Source of the DNA: Entophlyctis helioformis
Lineage: Eukaryota; Chytridiomycota; Chytridiomycetes; Chytridiales; Chytriomycetaceae
NCBI GenBank assembly: GCA_025526915.1
Contig: JAHLKH010000002.1
Location: 62,001 to 126,000 of the forward strand
DNA: 64,000 nucleotides
Direction of reading: 5' to 3'
The notes beneath the pieces were generated by a model. That model had not been told where the DNA came from. It saw nothing but the letters and a program-made list of their open reading frames with translations, and made no database searches. This document shows, piece after piece, positions 12,521-23,552 of this stretch; the stretch's first letter is position 1, and each line of letters opens with the position of its first letter. A program made the translations under genes and the position numbers.

Positions 12521-12628
12521 GCTGTCTGCGCCGGGTGTGGTCGATGCCAAGGTGCAATCCAGTGCGCAGCGAACACGAAGCAACGCAAAGATGCACTCGT
12601 CGGAGTTTGAAAATACAGCCAAGTTCAA

Positions 12629-14182
12629 TCACTGCAGTCCAACAGTCCGCCGCACATCCTTCATGGTGCGCTCGGCAATGGCAGCCGCACGCTGCTCGCC
12701 CTCCTTGAGCACGCCCAGCACATACGCCTTCTCCGCCCGCAACCGCACAATCTCGTTGCGGATCGGCGACACGTGCGCAACAACCGTGTCGGTCACGAGC
12801 TGCTTGAACGCCTTGTTGTCCATGGATCCAAACCGCTCGGCGACCAGCTGCATCATCTCGTCTTCGCGCAGCTTCTCCCAGAACGTGGTGCCGCCCACCG
12901 ACGCTGACGGATCGCCCAGCTTGTCGAGCGCCATGTGGATGCGCAGCAGGTTCGTGACGCCGGGGCGGCCAACGGGGTCGTAGGAAATGCCCTGGATGGA
13001 GTCGGTGGTGGCGCGGCGGATCTTGGACGCAATGGTGTCGGGGCTGTCGTCCAGGTTGATGCGCGAGTGCTCGACAGGATCGCTCTTTGACATTTTGGAT
13101 GTGGGGTTCTTGAGCGACATGATGCGCTTTGCCGTTGACGACGCTGGTGTTGCATGTCGCCATGCCGGCAGATGCAGAAGAGTGAGCGCGATTGACTTAC
13201 GCGGGGAGCAGCGGCAGACAGAAGCCGGAACTTACGGATGACGCTCTGTGGGATCGGGAAGACGTGGCGCTTGTAGTGCGAGTTGAAGCTGCGCGCGATC
13301 ATGGCCGTGAGGTTGAGATGCTGTGCCTGATCCTCGCCCACCGGCACCTGCGTTGCTCTGTCGCCGTGTAGTGTCAGCGATCGTGCACAGACAGGCAAGC
13401 AGCTAGACAGACAGACAAGCAGGCCATCTGCAGCCACAGACTCGCCTGTACAGCAAAATGTCGGCCGCCTGCAGGATCGGATACGACAGCAGGCCCGTGT
13501 TGAGCTCGCGCGACACGTCGCCGTCGTCCAGCTCGCCGTCGTCCGTGTCGCCCGCGTCCGCGGCGCTGCCCATCATCTGCAGCTTGGCCTTCCACTGGTG
13601 CATGCGCGACACCCACGACACGGGCGTGCGGCAGAAGAGCAGCCAGGCGAGCTCGGCGTGCTGCGGCACAAACGACTGGCGGAACAGGACGGCGCGCGCC
13701 GGGTCGATGCCGACGGCCAGCAGAGCGCACGTCAGGTCAAAGACGGCCGTGCGCAGCCGCTCGGGCTCTTGGCGCACAGTGAGAGCGTGCAGGTCTGCGA
13801 GCATGTACAGCACGTGCGGCGGCGGGGCGGGCTTGGCTGCCACGAGTGCGTCTGCTTGTTGTGCGTCTGCATCTGCGTCTGTTGGCGGCGGCGGCGGCGG
13901 CGGGCTCTGTAGGCTGACCCAGTTGCGCAGCGCACCCAGATAGTTGCCGAGGTGCGGGATGCCCGTCGTCTGCATGCCCGACAGCGTGCACGGTCGGAAT
14001 GCCTTGGCCGGCGGGCTGCGCGCGGTATGAGCCGTGTGGGCCGAGCGGGCAGAAGAGGCCGCAGCGGCCGCAGCGGCCGCTGCTTCACCCGCCGGTGCTG
14101 CCGTTGAGAACGGTGCACGATTGGCTGGCCTAGAAGACCTTGCAGCCGCACTCGTTGTGGACAGGCATCGGGCGAGCCGCAT
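12629..14182 (-). CDS. WARS2: Mitochondrial tryptophanyl-tRNA synthetase
   Basis: Class I aminoacyl-tRNA synthetase that charges tRNA-Trp, bacterial/mitochondrial subclass. The chosen start MRLARCLSTT (ATG at 14182) gives a basic, Ser/Ala-rich presequence typical of mitochondrial import. The HIGH-like site is PHLGNYLGALRNW near 13940 and the KMSKS loop is TSKMSKSDP near 13085. The C-terminus, ending TVGLQ, matches the family's helical end. Three exons can be joined. Intron 1 (about 13365-13447) has a GC donor (AG|GCGAGT) between DILLY and RATQVPVGEDQ. Intron 2 (about 13110-13196) uses GTAAGT and joins SAAAPR to RIMSLKNP. A Pro-rich insertion (PPPPPPP, then Asp/Ala) sits between the HLGN site and VLYMLADLHA. 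Its stop lies next to the doubtful ORF downstream. Confidence 0.9.
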
Positions 14183-14258
14183 GTCGATGAATGCAGGCAG
14201 ATTGGCGTGAATGCGTGAATGCAGGCTATTCATTGCAAGGACAGAGCAAAGCTGCTTG

Positions 14259-15992
14259 TCAGACATGGCCCGCAGCCAGCTGGCCGTCGCCCGGATGCTC
14301 GCGCTGATCGTGCTGCTCTCGCACGTCGGCGCGCACATGGCCGTCGTCTCCCCTTTCGACCATGCTGTACAGCGACGCAAGATCGTCCCATGGAGACTCG
14401 GTCTGCTCGCCGCGCACATGCTCGTGTGCACCATCCATGGGCAGGCCACCAACAGAAATGCTCGATCGCGACCGCATCACAGCCAGCCCGCCCGTCCCAG
14501 CCCCCGTCGCCGCCACGCTGTCGCCCATGTCAAAGTGGCTGGCCATGAGCCGTCCATCCTCCAACTCGGTCGTCGCGTCAGAGTCGGTCGAGTAGCGGTA
14601 TTGCAATGCGTCGATGCTGTCCAGGTACTGCGTTGCTATGCGCAGATCGGGCACAGGCATGCATGCCGACGGCCGGCTGTACTTGAACTTGGGTGCAGCC
14701 ACTGTCGATCTGTGCTGCTCTGCAGTCGAGGACTCGGCCCGTGCTTGATCAACTGCTGCCGTGGTCAAAGGATATGCGGCAGGCAGCGCGGCAGCCGCTA
14801 GAGTCCCCATCGCTATTGGCGTTGGCATCGGCGTGGGCGTAGGCGTAGGTGTCGCATCATGCCAAGCCTGATCGCCCGGTGAGCCTGGGTCGTCTCCAGT
14901 GCGTGCAAGCCGAACAGACGAAGACGGTCGCAGAGGCGGCGGCGTGATGGACAGTGACGTGGATGACATGAGTGCCGTGGCAGGCACATCAAGGCTTGAG
15001 CATGCGTCTGTCGAGGCATGGCGGCCGTTTGTGGCCTGCATTGGCGAATCGCATTGCTGCGTGCCCGAGCCACACGAAAGGCAGCGATCCGCCGCGACGC
15101 GCGTTGGTGTTCTGCAAGTCGCGGCGGTGTCGGGCAGCCCATTACCAGCAAGCGCAGCGACAGACAGAGGAGCAGTCGAAGCAGACGCCACAGCCACAGG
15201 AACGCTGCGAGCCATGGCAGCATGAAACGTCGCCGAGTCAACAAGGAGAGCAGTCGGACCAAGCACGCCGCTGTGTGCACTGTCCTCGGCGTCAGTCTCT
15301 GTGGCAACCGCGCGCGACTTTGTTGCCACTGGCTGAGGCGGTGCGGCAGACATCGATGGTGACGAGCGCGCATGATGCTGACGCATGCGGAACAAGGCCT
15401 TGAAGCGAGCAACCATGCGCTTGGGCCAGGGTGGGCGATCCGTCTGGCTCGACATGCCTGAACGCGCGCGATTCCCACGGTCCTCGGATGTCTGCGTCTC
15501 GGCATTGGAAGTCGTCGTGGCCGCTGTGGGAATGGTTGCAGCCGTCGTCTGGCTCTGAATGCTGGGCGAAGGCGTGGAGGCCACGCCAACGGACAGAGTC
15601 GCTGCCGGCGACGGTGGATGGCCGCTGTCGACGCGGAATGCACTGCGGTGCTCGCGGCTGCCATCCATGTCCAGCTGTAGCTGGCCCGGCATGGCCGTGA
15701 TCATCGATGCAGGCACGATAAGCAGCCGCAGCCCTTCGTGGTGCTGGTACAGGCTGCTGCTTGCAGGACCGACAGGCTGTGCTCCGGCCGACGGCTGCTC
15801 GATCAGCACGACGCTTGGGCTCATGCTTGGCCGAGGATCGCGACGGCTGCTGTTGGTGCCGATGCCGGCGGCTTGCACAGGGACACTCATGCGCGTGTTC
15901 TGCTGCGCGCAGCGGGTTGTCGAGGTGCAGGAAACCTCGGACGGCAAACGCGATTGCAGGCCAGCCAGAAGGCACGAGGGGCAGCGTCCCAC
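14259..15992 (-). CDS. Disordered hypothetical protein
   Basis: A 577-residue single open frame; a better start may be MSVPVQAAGIG near 15890. I do not recognise a family. It is rich in Ser, Thr, Pro and Ala, with a TPTPTPTPMPTP run near 14830-14860 and one basic stretch (WPKRMVARFKALFRMRQHHA, about 15365-15425) that could bind membranes or act as a nuclear signal. Near the C-terminus a more ordered patch (LRIATQYLDSIDALQYRYS, about 14590-14650) may be a short motif. The last 30 residues look like intron read-through, so the true 3' end may be elsewhere. It lies in tandem with the tRNA synthetase gene, 77 bp apart. Confidence 0.5.
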   Translation of the reverse strand: MGRCPSCLLAGLQSRLPSEVSCTSTTRCAQQNTRMSVPVQAAGIGTNSSRRDPRPSMSPSVVLIEQPSAGAQPVGPASSSLYQHHEGLRLLIVPASMITAMPGQLQLDMDGSREHRSAFRVDSGHPPSPAATLSVGVASTPSPSIQSQTTAATIPTAATTTSNAETQTSEDRGNRARSGMSSQTDRPPWPKRMVARFKALFRMRQHHARSSPSMSAAPPQPVATKSRAVATETDAEDSAHSGVLGPTALLVDSATFHAAMARSVPVAVASASTAPLSVAALAGNGLPDTAATCRTPTRVAADRCLSCGSGTQQCDSPMQATNGRHASTDACSSLDVPATALMSSTSLSITPPPLRPSSSVRLARTGDDPGSPGDQAWHDATPTPTPTPMPTPIAMGTLAAAALPAAYPLTTAAVDQARAESSTAEQHRSTVAAPKFKYSRPSACMPVPDLRIATQYLDSIDALQYRYSTDSDATTELEDGRLMASHFDMGDSVAATGAGTGGLAVMRSRSSISVGGLPMDGAHEHVRGEQTESPWDDLASLYSMVERGDDGHVRADVREQHDQREHPGDGQLAAGHV

Positions 15993-16069
15993 CGCCAGTC
16001 AAGCAGTATCATCAGCAAACAGACCGTGTGCATCCCACCAAGCCTGTCAAGTCACCGCAATCCCGTGGT

Positions 16070-18400
16070 TTATTTCACACACGCTTGGCACACAGCTGTC
16101 GGCCACAGACTGGCCGTCCAGATCTGCGCATACTGCCAGTTGAGTGCCGAGCACATGCCCACCTTCATGCCATGCAGCCCAAAGTCGGCATCGTCGCCCG
16201 CGTATCCGGCAGCCGCGTGCTCCAGGATCTTGGCCGGCTTGTATCCAGCCATGAACGGCTTCTTGCCCTTTGCGTCCTTGCCAGACGCCGCAGTCACCGC
16301 CGTTCTCCCGCCTGCCAGATACGCGCCGGTCTTGTAGCTCGGCATGACTGGAAAGGGATGCGCTTCGGTGTTGAAGACGTAGTTGCCCACATTGTACTCG
16401 TTGTCCGTGTCAAAGAGCAGGTACAGATACTTGATCGTCTCTGCCAAAAAGAACGACTCCATCTGTCATCATCGTGGCGTCAGCAGCCATGCCATTGCCA
16501 CATCTGTCAATCCATGCTGCTCCACCTTGTCTTCTTTGGCCAGGGTCGCCACGTTGGCAATGTTCGCAAACCCACAAGGCGTGCGCGATCTGCGAGGCGT
16601 GGCCAGCCATGAGCCAACCAGCCAACCAACCAACCAAGCCAAATCCGACAGAAGCGCCAAGCCACTCACAGCCGGTTGAGCCTATCGACGAGATCAAAGG
16701 CAAGATCCAGAATGCCATCGTGCCCTGTAGCGCGGTACAGATACCACATGCTTTCCACAAACTCGGGTCGCAGCGGATACCCGAGTCGGTCCTGTGCAGT
16801 CTTTAGATCCGCGTGCATGATCTCTGGCAGGAACGGCGTCTTCCACAGATAGTACGCGGTCGGCAGCATGTCTTCGAGTGCCTGGATGACATCGCCAGCA
16901 AGGATCTTGACGGACGGCCAGAACGTGCCAAGCGACCACTGTGCAGATCCTGTCATGTGTCCTGTGCTGTAGTGGACATCGACATGCACGTTGGACTTGC
17001 GCATGTAGATCTTGATGGCTCGATACACCTGTTGCTCGCGTCTGTCAGCGCACACGTCGCACGGCGTGAACACGTAGCAGAGAGTGGATCTGCACCTCTT
17101 TGAACATGCGGCCGTACTCTTGCTCGTCCGAAAATGCAATGTTGGTCTTGTACAGATACTCAAAGAAGCTGTCGACGCCTCCGCCAATGCTGCACTCCTG
17201 TCATCCATCATCCATCACGCTTGTAAGCCGTCTTTCAGCCAGTTGACGCCCGTCGAGTGCCGCAAAGAGTGCCCGTAACCATCGCCATACTTTGTAGATC
17301 CATCGCCCGTCCATGACGTCAATGTGGTTACCAAACAGCTCAATCTCTGACCGGTGCTTCCACAACGCATGCATGGCTCTCCGCGCGGCTTTCTTCAAAC
17401 ATGCGCGTGCGTTTAGCTGCGAGATACGGCATGCCTGTGCCCATCGATGCACAGCAAGACCCACTTCAAAGACGTCATCGCCGGTCAGCAGCGACAGCCA
17501 CGAAAACTCTAGACTGAACGTCCCCGCACAGGCGGTGCACACGACCGTCGACTCGCCCTTGTTGACGCCGTTCCGCAGGTTGACGGTGCCGTAGGGAAGC
17601 CCCGTCGGCGTGTTGAACGCAAGCAGAAGTTTGCGGCCAATCTCCTCCGCCTTGGTGAGCAGAATGCCGTTGTATACAAGCGCCACGGCTGGATCGGACA
17701 TGGCCATGACGTGTGCAGACAGCAGTCCTCTGTCGCCAACGGATAACAGGCTGTTAGATGCTGCTGGCGCGCGGCTAGTGCAGGGGCGGTCGCCTGCTCA
17801 CCCCAAGACACGGATGTTGGTCTCGAACACGGACACGTTCACGTCCTGGCCAAAGTCAATGTACTGCACCAGGTCGGTCATGCGAATGAACGTGGAGTGA
17901 TCGTTCATAATCTGGCATCAGAGGCACCAGCCAGTGTCAGCATACATGGCATGGCAGACGCAAGGGATGCACTTGCCATGGCGGTATCGAGCGCGTCGAT
18001 GAGCGTCAGCGAGAGGCTGCGCAGTCGACAGACACGGTGTGAGCACGGGCTGGTCGGACGGGGCAGCACGGCAGAACGGGACGCACTTGCCCATCGAGTT
18101 GATGCCCTTGCACGACAGCGGCTGCAACTCGTCCTTGGGATACGCAAACTCGAGGTAGTTCTCGAGCGAGTGGTAGTACATCTCCTGTACCTTGAGCTTG
18201 TACTCGTTCAGACGCCGTTGGTGGTGCGGCCGCGGCCACGGCTTGAAGTGGCGCTGCTGTTGTTGTTTCTGTTGCTGCTGCGTCCGTGTGTCCCCTCTAC
18301 GTGCTTTATCTGCTGTATCTGCCTGTGCCGACACAGCGCACAGCGCCAGCGCCAGCGCCAGCGTCGCCAGCCATGTCGCCATCACAGCGAGCCGTTTCAT
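16070..18400 (-). CDS. EDEM-type alpha-mannosidase-like protein (GH47), ER
   Basis: Member of glycoside hydrolase family 47, EDEM branch, which trims or recognises Man8 N-glycans on misfolded proteins for ER-associated degradation. It starts with a clear signal peptide ([20 protein letters not shown], cleavage near AQA). Hallmarks follow in order: [48 protein letters not shown] and [18 protein letters not shown], then [11 protein letters not shown]. The C-terminus ends shortly after a W-A-L-N-W segment at 16070. At least five introns are implied. The one after LDTAM (about 17931-17980) has a GC donor, ATG|GCAAGT. Its 5' end is 114 bp from the divergent arrestin-like gene. ERAD use rather than Golgi processing is inferred from resemblance to EDEM rather than to ER/Golgi mannosidase I. 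Confidence 0.88.
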
Positions 18401-18514
18401 GTCGAGTCCTGAGGACGCCGAGTGTGAGTGTTTCGCAAACTTTGCGAGTTTCAGATTTCGATTGGTGCACACGCCACTCACTTGCCGCAACAAAGCAACG
18501 AAGCAGCGAGCAGC
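18401..18514. promoter_or_regulatory. Bidirectional promoter, EDEM-like / arrestin-like
   Basis: Only 114 bp separate the two divergent start codons. The gap is A/T-richer than its flanks (TTTCGCAAACTTTGCGAGTTT near 18428-18450 is nearly palindromic). Both 5' UTRs must be short or overlap. Confidence 0.5.
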
Positions 18515-20170
18515 ATGGTGGACGACCTTGCCATCGAGCCGCTGCCTGGCCAAAAGTCTGTGCTGCACGGCTTCCTGGGCGTGACCGAGGCGCCGTGCCT
18601 CAAGGGCATTGTGTCGTTCAAGACGTCCAAGGACGTCAAGGTCGTGTCGCTGGCCCTGACGCTGCGCGGATCCATCCGCACGGCGCTGTCCGGCGACGAC
18701 GGCCACTTCACGGCCGAGCAGGAGCTGGTCGCCAGCCATCTGCTGCTGCTCAACCCCGCCGTGCACCCAGAGGCCGACATCGATCCAAAGGGCAAGCGGC
18801 CGCCCACCGTCACCGTGGCTGCCGTCAGCGGCTCGCGGCCGTCGTACGAGTTTGCCATCGACGTCCCCGCCGAGCTGGCCGACTCGCTGCTGGGCTCGTA
18901 CGCACACACCCTTCCGAATCCGACGGGCCAGGCTGCCGCACATGCCAAGGCGGCCAAGGCGTCCAAGGCTGCCGGCGTCGCTGCTGCTGCCATCGCCGCT
19001 GCGTCTGGCCGCAGTCTCGCATCCACGTCCAAGGCGGCCGACGCCATGGCCTCGGCCATCGACGCTGCCGCCGCCAAGTCCGACGACACGCTGCGAGCCA
19101 ACTGGAACGGCGCCGTCGTGTCGTACACCCTCACAGCCACACTCGAGACGCTGCAGACGGTCCTCATGATCACACAGGTCAAGACGTTTGCGGTGGTCGA
19201 GCGTGTCGACTTCCCGCGCATCGACCCGATCGCCGTGGCACGGTCCGTGCACACCAACACGGGCAAGCTCGTCAAGGCCGCCGACGCGCATCTCGAGTAC
19301 GACTTTGAGCTCGACCGCACGCTCTTCTCGATCGGCCAGCCGCTGCGCGTGTCCATCAAGTCCATCGTGCCGCTCGAGCTTCAGTACGCCATCGCAGGCA
19401 TCACCGTCAACCTCGTGCAGGTTGAAAAGATCCGCGGGTTCCGCGAGCACAACCCCGAGACGGGTCTCAAGGAGCAGACGCCGAAACGCAAGCAGCGTGT
19501 TGTGCGCACCGTGCTGCAGAGCGTGCCCATCGAGCGCCCGTCGTCGGGCTTCAAAAAGTTCATGAACAAGGTGCGCAAGCAGATCGAAACGTGGTCTGGA
19601 GATGCCGTCATCCAGATCGACTCGACGCGCATCAAGATCAAGAGCGACCCGCGCCACAAGGCCGTTGACGTGTTCCAGTCGTTCGTGTCCGAGTTTGTGA
19701 CCGTCACGCACCAGATCGAGGTGCGCGTCAAGCTCGCCAACATGGACGAGCTCATTGTGTACCCGGTGCCTGTGCGGCTCTTGGACATTGACACCGAGAC
19801 GCGCGACTGGGCTCTGCGCAACGCGGATGTGTTCAATGCCGACGGCGGTGTTGGCGATGACACGGATGCACGCAGCGGATACATCTTTGATGACGAGGAC
19901 GTGCCTGCGCCAAAGCCGTACCTGCTGGCGCCTGATGTCGACGACCAGTCTCGCCTTGCTGGCGATATGAGTGCGCTGGCTGTGTCGGGTCCCAACAACG
20001 GTCTGTCGGCTGCTGCCGCCGCTGAGCCTGGATCTGGCGCATCTACGCGTCTGTCCATGTCGCCGCCCATGCCCAGTGTCCGTGCCCCGTCGCCGCTGCC
20101 GCCAACGCCTCTGACTGCAGAGGAACGCGCGCAGAAGGAGGCCATGCGCAGACAGATCCGCGACGACTAG
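18515..20170 (+). CDS. Arrestin-fold protein
   Basis: A single-exon protein of about 550 residues. The start MVDDLAIEPLPG at 18515 is preferred over an in-frame ATG at 18428, which lies within the promoter gap. The N-terminal half fits the Arrestin_N beta-sandwich (FLGVTEAPCLKGIVSFK, then VVSLALTLRGSIRTAL). The C-terminal half fits Arrestin_C (LFSIGQPLRVSIKSIVPLEL, then IEVRVKLANMDELIVYPVPV). An Ala/Ser/Lys-rich insertion (AAAHAKAAKASKAAGVAAAA, about residues 125-180) separates strands of the first domain. The acidic, Pro/Ser-rich tail ends RRQIRDD. Alpha-arrestins recruit ubiquitin ligases to membrane cargo through PPxY motifs. I see no clear PPxY here, so the partner is unknown. Confidence 0.75.
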   Translation: MVDDLAIEPLPGQKSVLHGFLGVTEAPCLKGIVSFKTSKDVKVVSLALTLRGSIRTALSGDDGHFTAEQELVASHLLLLNPAVHPEADIDPKGKRPPTVTVAAVSGSRPSYEFAIDVPAELADSLLGSYAHTLPNPTGQAAAHAKAAKASKAAGVAAAAIAAASGRSLASTSKAADAMASAIDAAAAKSDDTLRANWNGAVVSYTLTATLETLQTVLMITQVKTFAVVERVDFPRIDPIAVARSVHTNTGKLVKAADAHLEYDFELDRTLFSIGQPLRVSIKSIVPLELQYAIAGITVNLVQVEKIRGFREHNPETGLKEQTPKRKQRVVRTVLQSVPIERPSSGFKKFMNKVRKQIETWSGDAVIQIDSTRIKIKSDPRHKAVDVFQSFVSEFVTVTHQIEVRVKLANMDELIVYPVPVRLLDIDTETRDWALRNADVFNADGGVGDDTDARSGYIFDDEDVPAPKPYLLAPDVDDQSRLAGDMSALAVSGPNNGLSAAAAAEPGSGASTRLSMSPPMPSVRAPSPLPPTPLTAEERAQKEAMRRQIRDD

Positions 20171-20324
20171 GCTGCACCATGTCCACATACACACTACCCT
20201 GTGCATCACTTGCCACTCTTTCCCTTCTTTCGCTCAATCTCAATAGTAACACTCCCTTTTTTGGCTCCCGTTCTTCACATGTTCATTCCAGTGCCAGAGT
20301 CGGTTGGAGCTGCGACCAGACCGT
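20171..20324. other. Convergent 3' intergenic gap
   Basis: A 154-bp gap between convergent stops, with pyrimidine-rich sequence (CTTTCCCTTCTTTCGCTC) and CAATAGTAAC. Nothing else is seen. Confidence 0.5.
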
Positions 20325-23300
20325 TCAGCCCGACATGGCAACAAGGTGGAGTCCAGTCGGATCGCCGCCGCGCTCCTCAAACACAACAATCTCGAGGTGC
20401 TCACGCATCGTGCCGCCAGCTCCACTCTTGTCCCAGTCCCACGCCCATGCATCTGTGCCGTCGTCCACGAGCCCGTTGTGCGGCTTGCTGCCAAGCCCCG
20501 TCGACACGATCCACTGGAACCCGCGCGCAAGGATATGCTGTTGGCTGTGCATCGTCCTTGACCACGGCGGCACGCACGTGCCCAGCACCCACTCGGCCGG
20601 CAGGTGCAGAAAGACTTGGCTCGGCTGGCCGCAGTGGGTCAGACACTTGGTGCCCCAGAACGGGCCCGTGTACGGACACGTGTTGGTGGCGCATCCCGAG
20701 CCGGTCGACGGCGAGACGGCTGACCAGTACCTGCCCAAGTGGTGGCCGTTTGCCCACACAGCGCCTCTGCCCATCGTGCCCGTGTACAGCGCAAACGCGA
20801 GAATGTCGCCGGGAGTGTTGCGACGCCGGATGGGCTCAAGCAGAGCGTATACATCGCGCATGGGGATGAGGATGCGGTACCAAGTGAGCGGCGTTGCTTT
20901 GGGCACAGCCGAGCGCCAAGCGGGGATCGTGTCTTGGAGCGACCAGAACGGCCTGTCTGGGTCAGTGTACTCGTGCACGCGCAGTGCCTCGCCGAGTGTG
21001 CCGATCTGGTGCGTCCACTCGCCCTGTGTGATGGGAACGCCACCCGCCGTCACGCTGCCCAGAATGCCTTTACGCTCGTGTTCGGCGTGCGATCCAAAGT
21101 TGACAAGTCCGGCTGTGCATGTGAGCACCGTGAGAGTGTGGTCAACACCGCTGTTGATCTCGCCCGTGCCGTTCTGTTGCGCCAGTAAGAAGGGTGCAAG
21201 ATCGACTGCAAGCCAATCACGTCAGTGTCAGTCGCACACTCTGCACAGCAAGAAAATGGCAGGATTGTCGCATGTACCATTGAGGTTGCGGATGGACGTC
21301 ACATCCGACTGCTCCAAATCCTGCTTGGGCTTCTCGAATGCGCCAATGTACACGTCGTCCAGCCACAGGTACATGACATCCTCGACATGCTCAAACACAA
21401 CCGTCGTTGAAGGATCGTGGATGCTGCCACTGCCGATGAGCGACTGGATGGCCGATACAACCGTCGTCCCACTCTGTGCTGTGCTGTTTCCAAAGCGCAG
21501 CCCCTTGCGGACATACCACAAGTAGTCTGTAGTGTCACGCGTCGTGCGAATCTGCTCAAGCGGCGACTGCGCAACAATCGCCCGCGTCTCGTTCCAGATA
21601 CCGGGACTCTCCGAGTGCCACTGGGACGGGTACCCACTCAGGGCAAGCCGCAGCGGCGAGCTTTCGGGAGAAGCAAGCACAGATTGGGTAGCAGGCGGTG
21701 CGCTGGATGTGCGGTACAACACGACCCACGCCAGCTGTGTGGGGTCGTGTGCGGCCGCATCTCGCGTGATGATGGTGACACTCCATCGTGGCAGTGTGTA
21801 GCGGACTCCCTGGTACTCGACCACCGCCTCGCGCCACTCGTCGTAGTTGGACAAGAACGCGACAACCGTGCGTGGCTGTGGCGACTGCGGGTCGCCATAC
21901 ACATGAACCTCTTGGTGTCCGCCCGCGTATGCGAGCACAGGCTCCATGCCCAGCATGACATCTGCAAACTCGTGGAGGATCCAGTGCAGGTTGCTGAGAT
22001 GCTCGTACTTTGGTGTGTTGGCGAACCCGTACTCGCGCATGGGTGCATCGTAGTCGTATGATGTCGTGATATACGGCCCACTCCATCTCGCGAAATTGGT
22101 GCCGCCATGCCACATGTAGTGTGCCGCGTACGTGCCGCCACGCGCAGCCCATCTGGCGAGCGAGAATGCCAGGTCCTCTGCGGGTCGCCTGGGTTTGGCC
22201 GATCCAAAGTTTTGGAACCATCCCGACCAGAGCTCGGTGAACATGTGGGGATGGGCCGGATGCGAGACTCTGTGCTCTGCGATCCAGTTGTCGCAGTAGA
22301 AGCCGTTGCAGGTCGTGATGATGGAGACGATGCGGTCTTGCTTGCACATGAACCACGGAACACCAACGTCGTGCTTGGCAGCAAGATCGGCCGCCCAGTG
22401 GATGTACTTGTCGCCATCAGAGCCATATGCGCCTTCAACAAACCCATACTCGTTTTCAATCTGCAGCATGATGATTGGCCCGCCGTTTCTGTCCAGCAGC
22501 ATCAAGAAGGAGCGTGAGCCGGCATACTCGACACAGAACGGCATGCCAGCAAGCGCAATCACTGACCGTGGAAGGAACGGCTCAACGACCTGTAAGACCT
22601 TGACGATAAAGGTCTCCATCGCGTCCATAAAGGGCTGATTCCATGTGCGGAACTCGATGCCCGGCTTGTCCAGCAGCCACACAGGAAGCCCGCCGTAGTT
22701 CCACTCGGCGCACACATACGGCCCTATCCGCAGATTGACGTACAGCCCAGCCTCCTGAGCGAGTCTGATGAACAACGGCAGATTGCCGTATCCCGTCGCA
22801 AAGTCGTACACGCCCTCTTGCGGCTCGTTGAGGTTCCAAAAGACGTACGTATCGACGACATTGATGCCGGCTGCTTTGGTGCGTCTGAAGATCTCGGGCC
22901 ACATGGTGGGCGTGGACCGCGGGTAGTGGATACTGCCGGCGACGAGCATCTGGCGCTTGCCGTTGACGAGAAAAGCCCGGCTGTCGAACGTCACATTGTA
23001 CGGTGCGCGTGCACTCAGGGTCCTGTCGGTGTGGGCGGTGAGTGCCGCTCGTTGCGAGCGAGATCGGCTGCCAGCGTAGGCGGTGACGTCGGCGTAGATG
23101 GGACGGGTCTCCAGGAACGGCTCGATGTAGATGTGCAGGTAGCGGGTGATGATGGCGGGCGTCGTCTGGTGGTACGGCGTGGTCGCCAAGTAGACGCCGA
23201 CGATGGCCAGGGCGGCGAGAGCCATCGTGAGAGCACGCCAGATGCGCACCAGCAGGCCGGCAGGCGGTCGCTGCGCAGCGAGCAGCTGCATCTGCACCGC

Positions 23301-23393
23301 TCTGCGCAGCTCCTCGGCATTCTTGGCCTCTGCCTCTGCAGCAGCGACGGCAGCAGCGACGGCAGCAGCCCGATCGCGATCGTGATCGGCCAT
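20325..23393 (-). CDS. Plant-type beta-galactosidase (GH35), type II membrane protein
   Basis: Retaining beta-galactosidase of family GH35, which releases terminal beta-D-galactose from oligo- or polysaccharides. The N-terminus is cytosolic and charged (EAEAKNAEELRRAV), followed by one membrane anchor (LTMALAALAIVGVYLAT, about residues 55-71), so the catalytic part should face the lumen or exterior. The TIM barrel begins RAFLVNGKRQMLVAGSIHYP and contains IGPYVCAEWNYGGLPVWL. The acid/base Glu is in MLQIENEYG and the nucleophile Glu in FTELWSGWF. Plant-like features include CNGFYCDNW and, downstream, WYRILIPM and GHHLGRYW of the jelly-roll domains. Introns are 22489-22566 (78 bp, in frame and free of stops, so easily missed) and about 21209-21281 joining RNLN to DLAPFLLAQQ. 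Confidence 0.92.
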
Positions 23394-23552
23394 TTTGGAT
23401 GCTGCCCTCGTGAGCCTTCTTCGAGCGTGAAATCCGAGATGCAGTCACATGATACCACGTGGACTCGTGTGACACCACGTGCATCCACGTGAGTCGATGT
23501 GTGAGTGATCTTGGCTGCGACGCCGGCGGCTGCACTGACGCCAACGTCGACA
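23394..23552. promoter_or_regulatory. Bidirectional promoter, GH35 / DPM3
   Basis: A 159-bp gap between divergent starts. It contains a direct/inverted repeat family built on CACGTG-like words (CACGTGGACTCGTGTGACACC, ACCACGTGCATCCACGTGAG, about 23455-23495), with three CACGTG E-box-type hexamers within 40 bp, which could be bHLH sites. Confidence 0.5.

Noticed and set aside
11649..13163. 504-residue minus ORF covering the end of TrpRS
   Set aside because: It runs out of frame through the real TrpRS exon that carries KMSKS and is Arg/His/Gln-rich as shadows are.
16469..16669. Short hydrophobic minus ORF ([12 protein letters not shown]) as a membrane peptide
   Set aside because: It lies in an EDEM intron made of a GGTTGGTTGGTT repeat; no start context or conservation signal.
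17918..20209. 763-residue minus ORF across the arrestin-like gene
   Set aside because: It is the antisense of the arrestin exon fused by chance to the EDEM signal-peptide exon. Only the EDEM part is real.
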